Origin: an uncultured Candidatus Saccharibacteria bacterium
GTDB taxonomy: Bacteria; Patescibacteriota; Saccharimonadia; Saccharimonadales; Saccharimonadaceae
Length of the DNA stretch: 59,038 nucleotides
Direction of reading: 5' to 3'
NCBI GenBank assembly: GCA_938046775.1
Contig: CALIXB010000023.1
Coordinates: forward strand, 1 to 59,038
Shown one piece after another: positions 23,833 through 31,587 of this stretch. The position numbers and the translations under genes are program-made. Numbering within the stretch: the first letter of the stretch is position 1; every line of letters starts with the position of its first letter. The notes below the pieces were generated by a model. The model had not been told where the DNA came from and searched no databases. It saw only the letters and a program-made list of their open reading frames with translations.

Positions 23833-24525
23833 ATGAGCAGAGTAAAAAAATTATTCACTACTATCACACTACTTGTTGCAATGAGTGTTTCTTCACCGGT
23901 TTTTGCTACTGCAGATTCGACGTTGTCGCAGGTGATTCGGGATATTGATTGTACGCATACTACACTGGAGAACGGTAATCAATTAAATCATCCAGATTGT
24001 CAAATCTTTGCACCAAAGTTTATGAAGCTCGATTTGGTGGATAAGAAACATCCAGTTTTATATGGCGTATATGATGCGGTCCATACAGTAGCTAATCCTA
24101 TGACAGGTCAACATAATCTGACGGTGGAGTTTAACGGGCGGACGTTTGTACTGGGGCGAGATAGTGAGCTTCGGGTGAATGGTAACGTTTGGACATTAGA
24201 TTTCTCAAATTGGCAAAATGACCATCCAGGGGATAATTTTATGCCACTAACTCCAGGTCATACTTATAATGGGCGAGCTACAGCCAGGATGAAGGCTAGT
24301 CCTTCATCGCCAGAGGTAACCCAGTTTGCTGATTTTTCAGTCACTATTCCAAAACAAACTATTGGGGAGATTATTGCTATCCCGAATATAGTTAAGAAAA
24401 TTGGCCGAACTTTAGCAAGTACGGGCGTTAGTATGTGGCTGATGATTGCCATTAGTGCCGCCGCAATTTTTGTAGCATCTATTCTGCTGTTGATTCATAA
24501 AAAAGAAAAGGAGCGGGATGGATGA
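23833..24525 (+). CDS. LAXTG-type sortase-anchored surface protein
   Basis: A 230-residue exported protein. The signal peptide is MSRVKKLFTTITLLVAMSV... with cleavage near VFATA. The mature part has two Cys (DIDCTHT; HPDCQIF) and a beta-sandwich-like middle. The C-terminus reads TLASTGVSMW, then a hydrophobic segment and the tail HKKEKERDG. LASTG fits the LAxTG motif recognised by class E sortases, so it is probably wall-linked or surface-linked. AGGGGG lies just before the GTG/ATG pair (23830/23833); I use the ATG. In Firmicute csc loci a small LPxTG protein occupies the equivalent place. Confidence 0.75.
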   Translation: MSRVKKLFTTITLLVAMSVSSPVFATADSTLSQVIRDIDCTHTTLENGNQLNHPDCQIFAPKFMKLDLVDKKHPVLYGVYDAVHTVANPMTGQHNLTVEFNGRTFVLGRDSELRVNGNVWTLDFSNWQNDHPGDNFMPLTPGHTYNGRATARMKASPSSPEVTQFADFSVTIPKQTIGEIIAIPNIVKKIGRTLASTGVSMWLMIAISAAAIFVASILLLIHKKEKERDG

Positions 24526-24583
24526 AGAAATAAGCGTAATAATTTACGATAAACAAATTAAATTTACAAAACAAGGAGGGAAA

Positions 24584-25213
24584 ATGAAGAAATTAAAATT
24601 ATTGGCAGCTGTCGGATTTGGAGCAGTTAGTCTTGCTGGATTGGCTGGCTCTGCTGTTTATGCAGCAAATACCGCCGACTTTACTTTGAGACAAGCAATT
24701 AATGCCGGCGCATTAAGTACTGATATCCGTAACTCAAGCAATTCGGTTGTCAGTCTCCCAACATTTAGGATGGGTGCCGTGACATTGTCTACGTCAGCTC
24801 AGACCTCAACAGGCACGTTTGGTGAAAATGACGCGCGTATTTCCGTTGATAACCCTGGCGGTGCTAATAACGGCTGGACGCTGACCTTGAACGCAACCAC
24901 TCCAGGTACTGGCAAATGGACAGACGGTGGCAAAAGCTACAAATATAACGGTACTGCCGCTGACGGTCGCCTAACGGTTGATCCATCAACTGGCACAGTT
25001 ACTCCGGTAATTGGTACAGCTACCGGTATCACTAAAGGCAGTTCAATGGCGTTTTCTGGTAGCAACCCAGTTACGCTAATGAGTGCTTCAGCGGGTGCCA
25101 ATGCTGTCTGGAATGGCTACATCACAGGAGTTAGTTTGAAACAAGATATTCCAGCTGGTCAGCAAGCAGGTACATACACCTTGCCAATGACACAAACTGT
25201 TGCTGCTATCTAA
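24584..25213 (+). CDS. WxL-like secreted surface protein
   Basis: A 209-residue protein. The signal peptide is MKKLKLLAAVGFGAVSLAG..., cleaved near VYAANT. The mature part is Ser/Thr/Gly-rich with NNGWTLTLNATTPG, the first W-x-L motif, followed by KWTDGGKSYKYNG and a C-terminal strand AGTYTLPMTQTV. WxL domains bind peptidoglycan non-covalently and partner with DUF916 proteins. The second W-x-L is not clear, so this is a divergent member. AAGGAGGG lies six bases before ATG 24584, which excludes the longer ORF from 24518. A strong terminator follows. Confidence 0.7.
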   Translation: MKKLKLLAAVGFGAVSLAGLAGSAVYAANTADFTLRQAINAGALSTDIRNSSNSVVSLPTFRMGAVTLSTSAQTSTGTFGENDARISVDNPGGANNGWTLTLNATTPGTGKWTDGGKSYKYNGTAADGRLTVDPSTGTVTPVIGTATGITKGSSMAFSGSNPVTLMSASAGANAVWNGYITGVSLKQDIPAGQQAGTYTLPMTQTVAAI

Positions 25214-25230
25214 ATAGTTAAGACATTTAT

Positions 25231-25262
25231 AAAAACGGGCACCACTGCGGATGTCCGTTTTT
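25231..25262 (+). terminator. Intrinsic terminator after WxL-like gene
   Basis: AAAAACGGGCA (25231-25241) pairs with TGTCCGTTTTT (25252-25262) over 11 positions with one wobble. It separates the RCC1/LASTG/WxL unit from the DUF916 gene. Confidence 0.88.
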
Positions 25263-25298
25263 AATTTGCGTAAGACAGTAGTCATAAGCAGATTATCT

Positions 25299-25307
25299 TG
25301 GTATAAT
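25299..25307 (+). promoter_or_regulatory. Extended -10 promoter of DUF916 gene
   Basis: TGGTATAAT (25299-25307). The predicted start near 25314 leaves about 20 bases before the ATG at 25334, including AAGGAG. Confidence 0.65.
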
Positions 25308-25333
25308 AGGTAGTATAGTTTGTAAGGAGAGTT

Positions 25334-26320
25334 ATGAATAGTTTATTGTGGCGTAAAATAGTTGGAGCAGCTATTATTGTAGGGCTGATTTTACCCGCGT
25401 CGGTATCTGCTGCGGGAATTGGTGGTCGGCCAGCTAATCCAGATCCAAACAACCCGAGAACCCAATCAATTTTTATATACAATCTATCTAGCGGCGCCGC
25501 AAAATCCGATCAACTACATCTTCAGAATGGACTAGATGAAAAAGCGACGGTTGAGGTTTATGCGGTTGATGGTACAGTAACGGCGACTGGTGATATGACC
25601 TGCAAGCAAAAAGTGGAGGATAAGGTTGACGCTGGTAAATGGGTTAACATCCCTAAACAGGAGATAACGCTCGAGGCAAAGGAAAGTAAGCTGGTGGACT
25701 TTACGGTTAAGGTTCCTAGTAAGGTGGATGTTGGTGAGCATAACTCCTGCATTGTCGTGCAGCGTAAAAATACTCAACCTGTAGCAACGGGTGGTGTTCA
25801 GATACAAACCCGTCAGGCGATTCGCATGGCAATAGTTGTTCCTGGAGATATTCATCGTGATGTGACAATTGATAAATTTGATATTAAGAATGAAAACGGT
25901 AATCAGTTGTATGAAATTGCGCTGAAGAATTCTGGTAATGTATCTGCTGATGTCGATATTAAATTGGTAGTCAAGGATGCGGCAGGTAATGTTGTTTATA
26001 AGAATGGTGGCGTAAATGCAACGATTGCTAATGAAATACGTCAATTCCGCTATGAAAGTAAGCTGGCGCCTTTCTGGGGAGGTAAATATAAAGCAGAGCT
26101 CTCGATTTCTTACAAGAAAAAGGCTGGCGAATGGGGGATTGGTCAGAATCAGGGCGAACTAATAACGAAGGATATTGAGCCTAAAGAACTGTTTTTCTGG
26201 CCGTCAATTATGGCTTTGGCGATAATTGGTGGCGCCTTGTTGTTGGTTATTCTGCTATTGATTGGCTTTATTGTCGCAATTAAGCGCCGCAAAAAATCAG
26301 TTAAATTTGGTAATCGTTAG
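25334..26320 (+). CDS. DUF916-like (WxL-interacting) membrane-anchored protein
   Basis: A 328-residue protein. The signal peptide ends near SVSAAG. Two Ig-like beta domains follow: IFIYNLSSGAAKSDQLHLQNG and VDFTVKVPSKVDVGEHNSC in the first, GNQLYEIALKNSGNVSADVDIKLVVKD in the second. A C-terminal transmembrane helix (about residues 286-314) and a basic tail (KRRKKSVK) complete it. This is the plan of DUF916 proteins, which bind WxL proteins and peptidoglycan in Firmicutes. It closes the surface cluster and has its own promoter. Two Cys (DMTCKQ; HNSCIV) may form a disulfide. Confidence 0.8.
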   Translation: MNSLLWRKIVGAAIIVGLILPASVSAAGIGGRPANPDPNNPRTQSIFIYNLSSGAAKSDQLHLQNGLDEKATVEVYAVDGTVTATGDMTCKQKVEDKVDAGKWVNIPKQEITLEAKESKLVDFTVKVPSKVDVGEHNSCIVVQRKNTQPVATGGVQIQTRQAIRMAIVVPGDIHRDVTIDKFDIKNENGNQLYEIALKNSGNVSADVDIKLVVKDAAGNVVYKNGGVNATIANEIRQFRYESKLAPFWGGKYKAELSISYKKKAGEWGIGQNQGELITKDIEPKELFFWPSIMALAIIGGALLLVILLLIGFIVAIKRRKKSVKFGNR

Positions 26321-26350
26321 TATTTTAGCAGGGTTGGAAATAAAAATATC

Positions 26351-26379
26351 TTGGGATTTTGGTAAAAACGCGCTACAAT
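26351..26379 (+). promoter_or_regulatory. Promoter of the T-box/ileS operon
   Basis: TTGGGA (26351-26356), a 17-base spacer and TACAAT (26374-26379), with start expected near 26386. An inverted repeat AAAAACGC/GCGTTTTT (26364-26371 and 26389-26396) surrounds the -10. It could terminate DUF916 transcription or act as an operator. Confidence 0.75.
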
Positions 26380-26385
26380 GTGAGT

Positions 26386-26643
26386 AGGGCGTTTTTGCGT
26401 GTGTCTGAGGAGGTTTTTCTCTGATGAAGCCAACGCAAAATGAGCGGCTATCAACCGCGAAGTCTGCGGGAAGAAATCGGCTTACTGTCAGCTGAGACTA
26501 GACCCCGCCGTGAGCTTGCGTAAATAGCATAAGGAAGAGCTAAAAGAGTCACTTCTTTTGGAATCGAGATGGTACCGTCCGCGTTAAAACCCAGCGGATT
26601 CTCGAAGTCAAAAGAGGTGATTTTTGTTTGAGAAAGGAACATT
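26386..26643 (+). promoter_or_regulatory. Isoleucine T-box riboswitch (ultrashort Stem I, translational type predicted)
   Basis: A leader of about 255 bases. The hairpin GCGG-CTATCAA-CCGC (26444-26458) presents ATC, an Ile codon, in its terminal loop (26450-26452), as in ultrashort Stem I T-boxes of actinobacterial ileS. The T-box bulge TGGTACC (26570-26576) sits in a helix TCGAGA...TCTCGA with an inner TCCGC/GCGGA stem, the standard tRNA acceptor-end receptor. The strand TTCTCGA (26599-26605) can instead pair with TTGAGAA (26628-26634), which touches the ribosome site AAGGA (26634-26638). This predicts translational control. A 12-base outer helix (26549-26560 with 26609-26620) followed by five T could also act as a terminator. 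ileS is in the same operon, supporting Ile specificity. Confidence 0.85.
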
Positions 26644-27270
26644 ATGAAGGGTATCGTTTATGTTATGACAACTGCGGTTTCTGGACTAATTAAAATTGGT
26701 AAAACTGGATCGCAGAATTATGGTGAGCGAATGCGACATCTTGAGCGCAATGGCTATTACAATGTTTCTGGACTGAAGCAATTTTTCGCGATTGAGCTTG
26801 ATGATTATGATGACAAGGAGAGTTTGCTACATGAGATTTTTAGCAAGCATCGGGTTGACGATAGTGAATTGTTTGCGCTGGATTGTGAACTTGTTAAGCA
26901 ACTGTTGCTGGCATTTGATGGGAAGGTGGTATATCCAAAGCATATTGATAAGGAGCGTGAATTTGATGAAGTGACGCAGTCACGGAAACAGGGAGCGCTT
27001 TTTAGCTTTTATCGAAAAGGACTAAAGAACGGCGATGTAATAACTTTTGCACAGGATAAAGCGATTAGTGCGACTGTTGTTGGTGAGAGAGAAGTTGAGT
27101 ATGAAGGTGAAATCTATAAGTTATCTCCACTAACTCGCAATATTTTCCAGCAAAAAGGAAAGCGTAACGCCAGTGGCGCCTATCAGGGCGCAGCGTATTG
27201 GATATTCAACGGTCAGAAGTTAAAGGATTTGGAAGATAGGGAGGAGCAAATGTATGACAATTGTTTTTAG
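26644..27270 (+). CDS. GIY-YIG nuclease-like protein with C-terminal DUF4357
   Basis: A 208-residue protein. Residues 1-90 match the T5orf172/MUG113 branch of GIY-YIG: GIVYVMTT, GLIKIGKTG, the Arg in ERMRHLERN and a later HEIFSKHRVDDSELF with the acidic residue. The C-terminus (about 130-200; NASGAYQGAAYWIFNGQKLKDL) fits DUF4357, often attached to restriction or DNA-binding proteins. It is the first gene after the Ile T-box, so its translation should rise when tRNA-Ile is uncharged. It overlaps the next gene by 17 bases. Target and activity are unknown. Confidence 0.8.
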   Translation: MKGIVYVMTTAVSGLIKIGKTGSQNYGERMRHLERNGYYNVSGLKQFFAIELDDYDDKESLLHEIFSKHRVDDSELFALDCELVKQLLLAFDGKVVYPKHIDKEREFDEVTQSRKQGALFSFYRKGLKNGDVITFAQDKAISATVVGEREVEYEGEIYKLSPLTRNIFQQKGKRNASGAYQGAAYWIFNGQKLKDLEDREEQMYDNCF

Positions 27271-28345
27271 AAAAAATAATCAAAATGCAGAAATTTTGAA
27301 TGAATCAAAGTTCGCCCAGGAAGGCTCAATGCAAGAGTATTTGATAAGCAATCCCGAAATTGTGCCAATTTATGAGATTGAGGAAGATGCTAGACTGCTT
27401 GTGGCGGCGCGCGAATTTCCAACTGCCAGCGGTCCGATTGATGCGCTTGGTTTTGATGAGCATGGTAATATTTATGTTATTGAAACCAAGCTTTTCAAAA
27501 ATCCTGATAAGCGTACAGTTTTGGCGCAAGTAATGGACTATGGTGCGGCACTTTGGAAACATCATTCAAACGCTGGCGACTTTTTTGATCAACTGAACGA
27601 GTACTCACACAAACATTTTAACCTGGATTTCAAAGATAATTTTTGTAATTTTTTTGGAGTTGAAGATCCAGAATTAGCTTTTGATAATATTAAGTCAAAT
27701 CTGGAAGACGGTTCAATTAAATTTGTGGTTTTGATGGATAAGTTAGAAAGTCGCCTAAAGGATTTGATTTCTTATATCAATCAGAATTCAAAATTTGATG
27801 TTTATGCTGTGGAGTTGGATTTTTACAGGCATAGCGAGTTCGAGATTGTTATCCCGAAGCTTTATGGAGCAGAGATAAGAAAAGAGGTTGGTGCGCGGGC
27901 TTCTTATGCGCAAAAACGAGGTAAGTGGGACGATCAGAGCTTTCGCGAGCAGGTCGGTGAACTGCCAGTCGATCAGCAGCAAGCGATTCTGACAATTTAT
28001 GACTGGGCGGTTAAGAAGTCGGATAAGATTATGTTTGGTACTGGCATAGCCAGAGCTACGGTTAATACAAGATTCTTTGATTTTAACAAAAACTCCTTTT
28101 TCACTCTTTACTCAGACGGGCAAATATCGATTAATTTTGGTTATGTTGATACTGTTGCTAAGCGCGTAGAATTGATGCAATTTCTAAATAAAGAGCTTGG
28201 TTTTATGAAATTTAATTATAAGGCCGAAGAGCTTATTAGCCAGTATCCAGTAATTGACAGGGGGAAAGTTTTTGCAAACTACCAAAAGATAATTGATACG
28301 TTAGATAAGTTTACAGCGAAGTTTAAGGAAAAGGAGGAATTATAA
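27254..28345 (+). CDS. PD-(D/E)XK nuclease-like protein (NucS/DUF91-like N-terminus)
   Basis: A 363-residue protein. Residues about 55-100 form a PD-(D/E)XK core: D63 in GPIDALGFD, E77-x-K79 in YVIETKLF, and Q92-x-x-x-Y96 in QVMDYG. This is the arrangement seen in NucS-like and related nucleases. The rest is helical, with a late DUF5655-like segment (NFGYVDTVAKRVELMQFLNKEL) of unsure assignment. GGGAGGAG precedes its ATG inside the previous gene. Its stop overlaps the ileS start (TAATG) after AAGGAGG. The three genes are therefore one translationally coupled operon. Substrate is unknown; a defence or RNA/DNA-processing role is conjecture. Confidence 0.75.
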   Translation: MTIVFRKNNQNAEILNESKFAQEGSMQEYLISNPEIVPIYEIEEDARLLVAAREFPTASGPIDALGFDEHGNIYVIETKLFKNPDKRTVLAQVMDYGAALWKHHSNAGDFFDQLNEYSHKHFNLDFKDNFCNFFGVEDPELAFDNIKSNLEDGSIKFVVLMDKLESRLKDLISYINQNSKFDVYAVELDFYRHSEFEIVIPKLYGAEIRKEVGARASYAQKRGKWDDQSFREQVGELPVDQQQAILTIYDWAVKKSDKIMFGTGIARATVNTRFFDFNKNSFFTLYSDGQISINFGYVDTVAKRVELMQFLNKELGFMKFNYKAEELISQYPVIDRGKVFANYQKIIDTLDKFTAKFKEKEEL

Positions 28346-31269
28346 TGAAATTCAAACACGGCACACGCCGCCGAGCGGTAGAATATGAAAAGGATTGGGT
28401 GCAGCGCTGGAAGAATGACCAGACGTTTGAGAAGTCGGTGACGCAGCGGCCAGCTAATAATTCCTGGGTGTTTTATGACGGGCCGCCATTTTTGACTGGT
28501 ACGCCGCATCATGGGCATTTGTTGGTGAGTACCGTTAAGGACACGATGGGGCGTTTCCATACTATGAAGGGCCAGCGAGTTGAGCGCCGCTGGGGCTGGG
28601 ATTGTCATGGTTTGCCAGCTGAGGTGTATGTTGAAAAAACACTTGGCATTGCTAATAAAAAAGAAATCGGCACGAAGATTAGCGTGTCGGATTATGTGAA
28701 GGAATGCCGTGCGGCTATGGTGCGAACTGGCACTGAGTGGGAAGATACAATTGAGCGAATTGGTCGCTGGGTTGAGTTTAAGGGCGCTTATAAAACCATG
28801 GATAATAATTACATGGAATCGGTTTGGTGGGCGTTTAAGAAGCTATATGAGGAAGGCAAGATTTATGAGGGCGAGAAAATCCTGATCTATTGCACTAAGG
28901 ATGCTACGCCAATTTCCAAGAGCGAAGTGGCGATGGAAAACAGCTACCAGATGGACACCGACCCAAGCTTGTTTGTCTATTTTAAATTAGAAGATGAAGA
29001 TGAATATTTGCTTGCCTGGACGACGACGCCGTGGACCTTGCCGGCGAATATGGTGGTGGCAATCAACCGAGATGTTGACTATTCATTGGTGGCGTACGGC
29101 GATAAGAAATTCTATATCGCAAGTGATACTGTCGAGAGAGTTATGACCGATGAAAAACATCAGCCGCTTGAATATTCGATTGTCAAAACGATAAAAGGCT
29201 CGGAATTGGTGGGCAAGCGATTTGAGCCGCTATTTGAGAACCGCGGTCCAAACGCTCATAAAGTGCTGCATGCTGATTTTGTGACGACCGATGACGGTAC
29301 AGGACTGGTGCACATTGCGCCAGCTTATGGTGAGGACGATTATGAATTGTGCCGCAATCATGACGTGCCAGTGTTGTCGTTGGTAGATGGTGATGGAAAT
29401 TACACAGAGGGCAGATGGCTCGGTCGTAATATCTGGGAGGTCAATAAAGAGATTGCCAAGACATTGTTGGAGGAAGGTCGAGCGCTGAAAATTGACTATA
29501 TTCGCCATGAGTATCCGCATTGTCACCGCTGTGGCACAAAACTGATGTATCGAGCGCATCCGAGCTGGTTTATGGATATTCAAAGCCAGAAAAAGGAAAT
29601 GCTGGAGGCGAACGAGCAAACTCATTGGACGCCAGATAATTTGCGGACGGGGCGATTTCATAATATTATTGAGCAGGCGCCGGATTGGAATTTGAGTCGT
29701 GATCGCTATTGGGCGACGCCGATTCCAGTGTGGAAAGGCGTCAAGAATGACGGCACGGAAGTTGTCAAAGTGATTGGTAGCTTTGCGGAATTTGAAGAGC
29801 TGACGGGAAGTAGGCTGGATGATTATCATTTGCCGCAAGTGATGGATGTGGCGTTTGAGTGTGATGGAGTGGAAATGCGGCATATCGGTAAGGTGCTCGA
29901 CTGCTGGTTTGAGTCTGGCTCAATGCCGTTTGCTCAGTTCCATTATCCGTTTGAGAATAAAGAAAAATTTGAAGCGAGTTTTCCAGCCGATTTCATCATT
30001 GAAGCGATTGATCAAACACGCGGTTGGTTTTATAGTTTGACGGCGGTCAATGTGGCGTTATTCGGTAAGTCTCCGTGGAAAAATTTGATTTGTACCGGGT
30101 TCATCAACGCGGCAGACGGCAAAAAGATGAGTAAGAAGCTAAAAAACTACACCGATCCGATGGAACTGATGGATAAAACGTCGGCTGATAGTTTCCGTTT
30201 TCTCATGTTATCTAGTCCGCTGACAAATGGCGAGAATTTTGCACTGGCGGATAAAGACGTCATGGATGTAGCGCGCAAGCTCAGTATGGTTTGGAACATG
30301 TACGATTTCTTCACTATGTATGCCGAGGTTGATGGCTGGGAGTTTAATGGTGAGCTGAAAGATCCGCTTGGCAAGTTGACTAATCCGTTGGATATTTGGA
30401 TTGTTAGCCGCTTACATCAATTGGTGAACGATGTTGAAAAGGGCCTTGGTAGTTACAATTTGCAAGACGCCACTAAGCCGATTTTACCGTTCCTGGACGA
30501 CGCGTCCAACTGGTATGTTCGTCGCAGTCGCCGCCGCTTCTGGAAGTCGGAAGATGATGGTGACAAAAACGATGCGTACCGCACACTACACTACGTCTTG
30601 GTGCGCCTGAGCTACATTTTGGCGCCATTTACACCGTTTCTGGCCGAGGAATTGTATCATAATTTGACAGGTGATGACGAATCGATTCATTTGAAGGATT
30701 GGTTGCCAGCAGGTGAAATCAATAGGGCGATATTGCGTGACATGAATGCCTTGCGCGTTGCCGTGAATGACGGTTTGTCGAAGCGCGCCGCAGCTGGAAT
30801 TAAGGTTCGTCAGCCACTAGCGTCCGCCAAGCTTGTCAGCACTATTTCTGATAATACAACTGATGAAGTCAGGCAGTTCTTAGTTGATATTGCGCGAGAC
30901 GAATTGAACGTTAAAGCTGTAGAAGTTGCTACTGGTTCAGAGCTTGAGGTTAATGAACCATCAGCACAGCCAAGCGTTGTCTATGATTTCGTCATTACTC
31001 CTGAACTGAAGCGTGAAGGATTGGTACGTGAGATTATTCGCCACGTCCAGAGCGCGCGTAAGAAAGCGGGGCTGCAGGTAGACGATCGGATTGAGCTTGC
31101 TATTTTTAGTGCGGATACAGAAATTACTCAAGCCATTAATACGTTTGCCGAAGTTATTACTACCGAGACATTGGCTGTAAAATTAGACTCTACGGTAAAT
31201 GATGCGGAAAAATATGACGTTAAAATTGACGATAAAATGGTAGCAATATCATTGCAAAAGGCTAAATAA
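28345..31269 (+). CDS. ileS: Isoleucyl-tRNA synthetase
   Basis: A 974-residue class I aminoacyl-tRNA synthetase. The HIGH motif is PPFLTGTPHHGHLL, the CP1 editing domain contains WTTTPWTLPANM, and IleRS markers include EVYVEKTLG and GWDCHGLPAE. The second signature is GKKMSKKLKNYTDP, i.e. KMSKK rather than KMSKS, as in the eukaryote-like IleS2 group known for mupirocin tolerance. The C-terminal zinc finger of E. coli IleRS is absent. It is the third gene of the T-box operon, and uncharged tRNA-Ile should raise its own synthesis. Confidence 0.96.
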   Translation: MKFKHGTRRRAVEYEKDWVQRWKNDQTFEKSVTQRPANNSWVFYDGPPFLTGTPHHGHLLVSTVKDTMGRFHTMKGQRVERRWGWDCHGLPAEVYVEKTLGIANKKEIGTKISVSDYVKECRAAMVRTGTEWEDTIERIGRWVEFKGAYKTMDNNYMESVWWAFKKLYEEGKIYEGEKILIYCTKDATPISKSEVAMENSYQMDTDPSLFVYFKLEDEDEYLLAWTTTPWTLPANMVVAINRDVDYSLVAYGDKKFYIASDTVERVMTDEKHQPLEYSIVKTIKGSELVGKRFEPLFENRGPNAHKVLHADFVTTDDGTGLVHIAPAYGEDDYELCRNHDVPVLSLVDGDGNYTEGRWLGRNIWEVNKEIAKTLLEEGRALKIDYIRHEYPHCHRCGTKLMYRAHPSWFMDIQSQKKEMLEANEQTHWTPDNLRTGRFHNIIEQAPDWNLSRDRYWATPIPVWKGVKNDGTEVVKVIGSFAEFEELTGSRLDDYHLPQVMDVAFECDGVEMRHIGKVLDCWFESGSMPFAQFHYPFENKEKFEASFPADFIIEAIDQTRGWFYSLTAVNVALFGKSPWKNLICTGFINAADGKKMSKKLKNYTDPMELMDKTSADSFRFLMLSSPLTNGENFALADKDVMDVARKLSMVWNMYDFFTMYAEVDGWEFNGELKDPLGKLTNPLDIWIVSRLHQLVNDVEKGLGSYNLQDATKPILPFLDDASNWYVRRSRRRFWKSEDDGDKNDAYRTLHYVLVRLSYILAPFTPFLAEELYHNLTGDDESIHLKDWLPAGEINRAILRDMNALRVAVNDGLSKRAAAGIKVRQPLASAKLVSTISDNTTDEVRQFLVDIARDELNVKAVEVATGSELEVNEPSAQPSVVYDFVITPELKREGLVREIIRHVQSARKKAGLQVDDRIELAIFSADTEITQAINTFAEVITTETLAVKLDSTVNDAEKYDVKIDDKMVAISLQKAK

Positions 31270-31291
31270 GCTTAAGTCTGTCAATTGAAAT

Positions 31292-31324
31292 AAGTAGCCT
31301 CCTTAGCGTAAGAGGCTACTTTAT
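31292..31324 (+). terminator. Intrinsic terminator of ileS operon
   Basis: AAGTAGCCTC (31292-31301) pairs with GAGGCTACTT (31312-31321) over 10 bases, followed by TATT. The tail is short on T. Confidence 0.75.
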
Positions 31325-31352
31325 TGACTTTTTATAACATTTATGTTAATAT
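31324..31352 (+). promoter_or_regulatory. Promoter of small orphan gene
   Basis: TTGACT (31324-31329), a 17-base spacer and TAATAT (31347-31352), abutting the ileS terminator. Confidence 0.6.
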
Positions 31353-31382
31353 TGTAATTAGTTATAAATAAAGATAAAAAGT

Positions 31383-31580
31383 ATGCAAAATTTATTTAAT
31401 AAATTATTTGGTTGTAAAGTAGGATTTTTGCCGGTTGATCCACTTGCTGATGGTCTTGATGAGGAAATTATCAAGGAGCGGCAGGAGCCGCAGGCAATTC
31501 GTTTGGATGTCGATGAGATAGAGGATATTCGTCAATTCTGGTCTCGTGTTGACAATGGTTGTGATGACTATGGTGTATAA
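31383..31580 (+). CDS. Small acidic protein of unknown function
   Basis: A 65-residue protein (MQNLFNKLFGCKVGF..., then an acidic helix-prone stretch EEIIKERQEPQAIRLDVDEIEDIRQF). The N-terminal 15 residues are amphipathic and could touch a membrane. Two Cys are present (GCKV; GCDD). The ribosome site is weak (AAAGATAAAAAG). A TATAAT for the next gene overlaps its last codons. I do not recognise the family. Confidence 0.5.
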   Translation: MQNLFNKLFGCKVGFLPVDPLADGLDEEIIKERQEPQAIRLDVDEIEDIRQFWSRVDNGCDDYGV

Positions 31581-31581
31581 T
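31576..31581 (+). promoter_or_regulatory. -10 element of Tim44-like gene, leaderless
   Basis: TATAAT ends six bases before the ATG at 31588 and overlaps the stop of the preceding small ORF. Confidence 0.55.
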
Positions 31582-31587
31582 TAGTTC

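Noticed and set aside
24518..24583. Longer start for the WxL-like protein
   Set aside because: AAGGAGGG directly before 24584 and a signal peptide beginning MKKLK fix the start.
26364..26396. Simple terminator for the DUF916 gene
   Set aside because: The inverted repeat overlaps the T-box promoter -10; termination is possible but an operator or coincidence cannot be separated, so it is only mentioned with the promoter.
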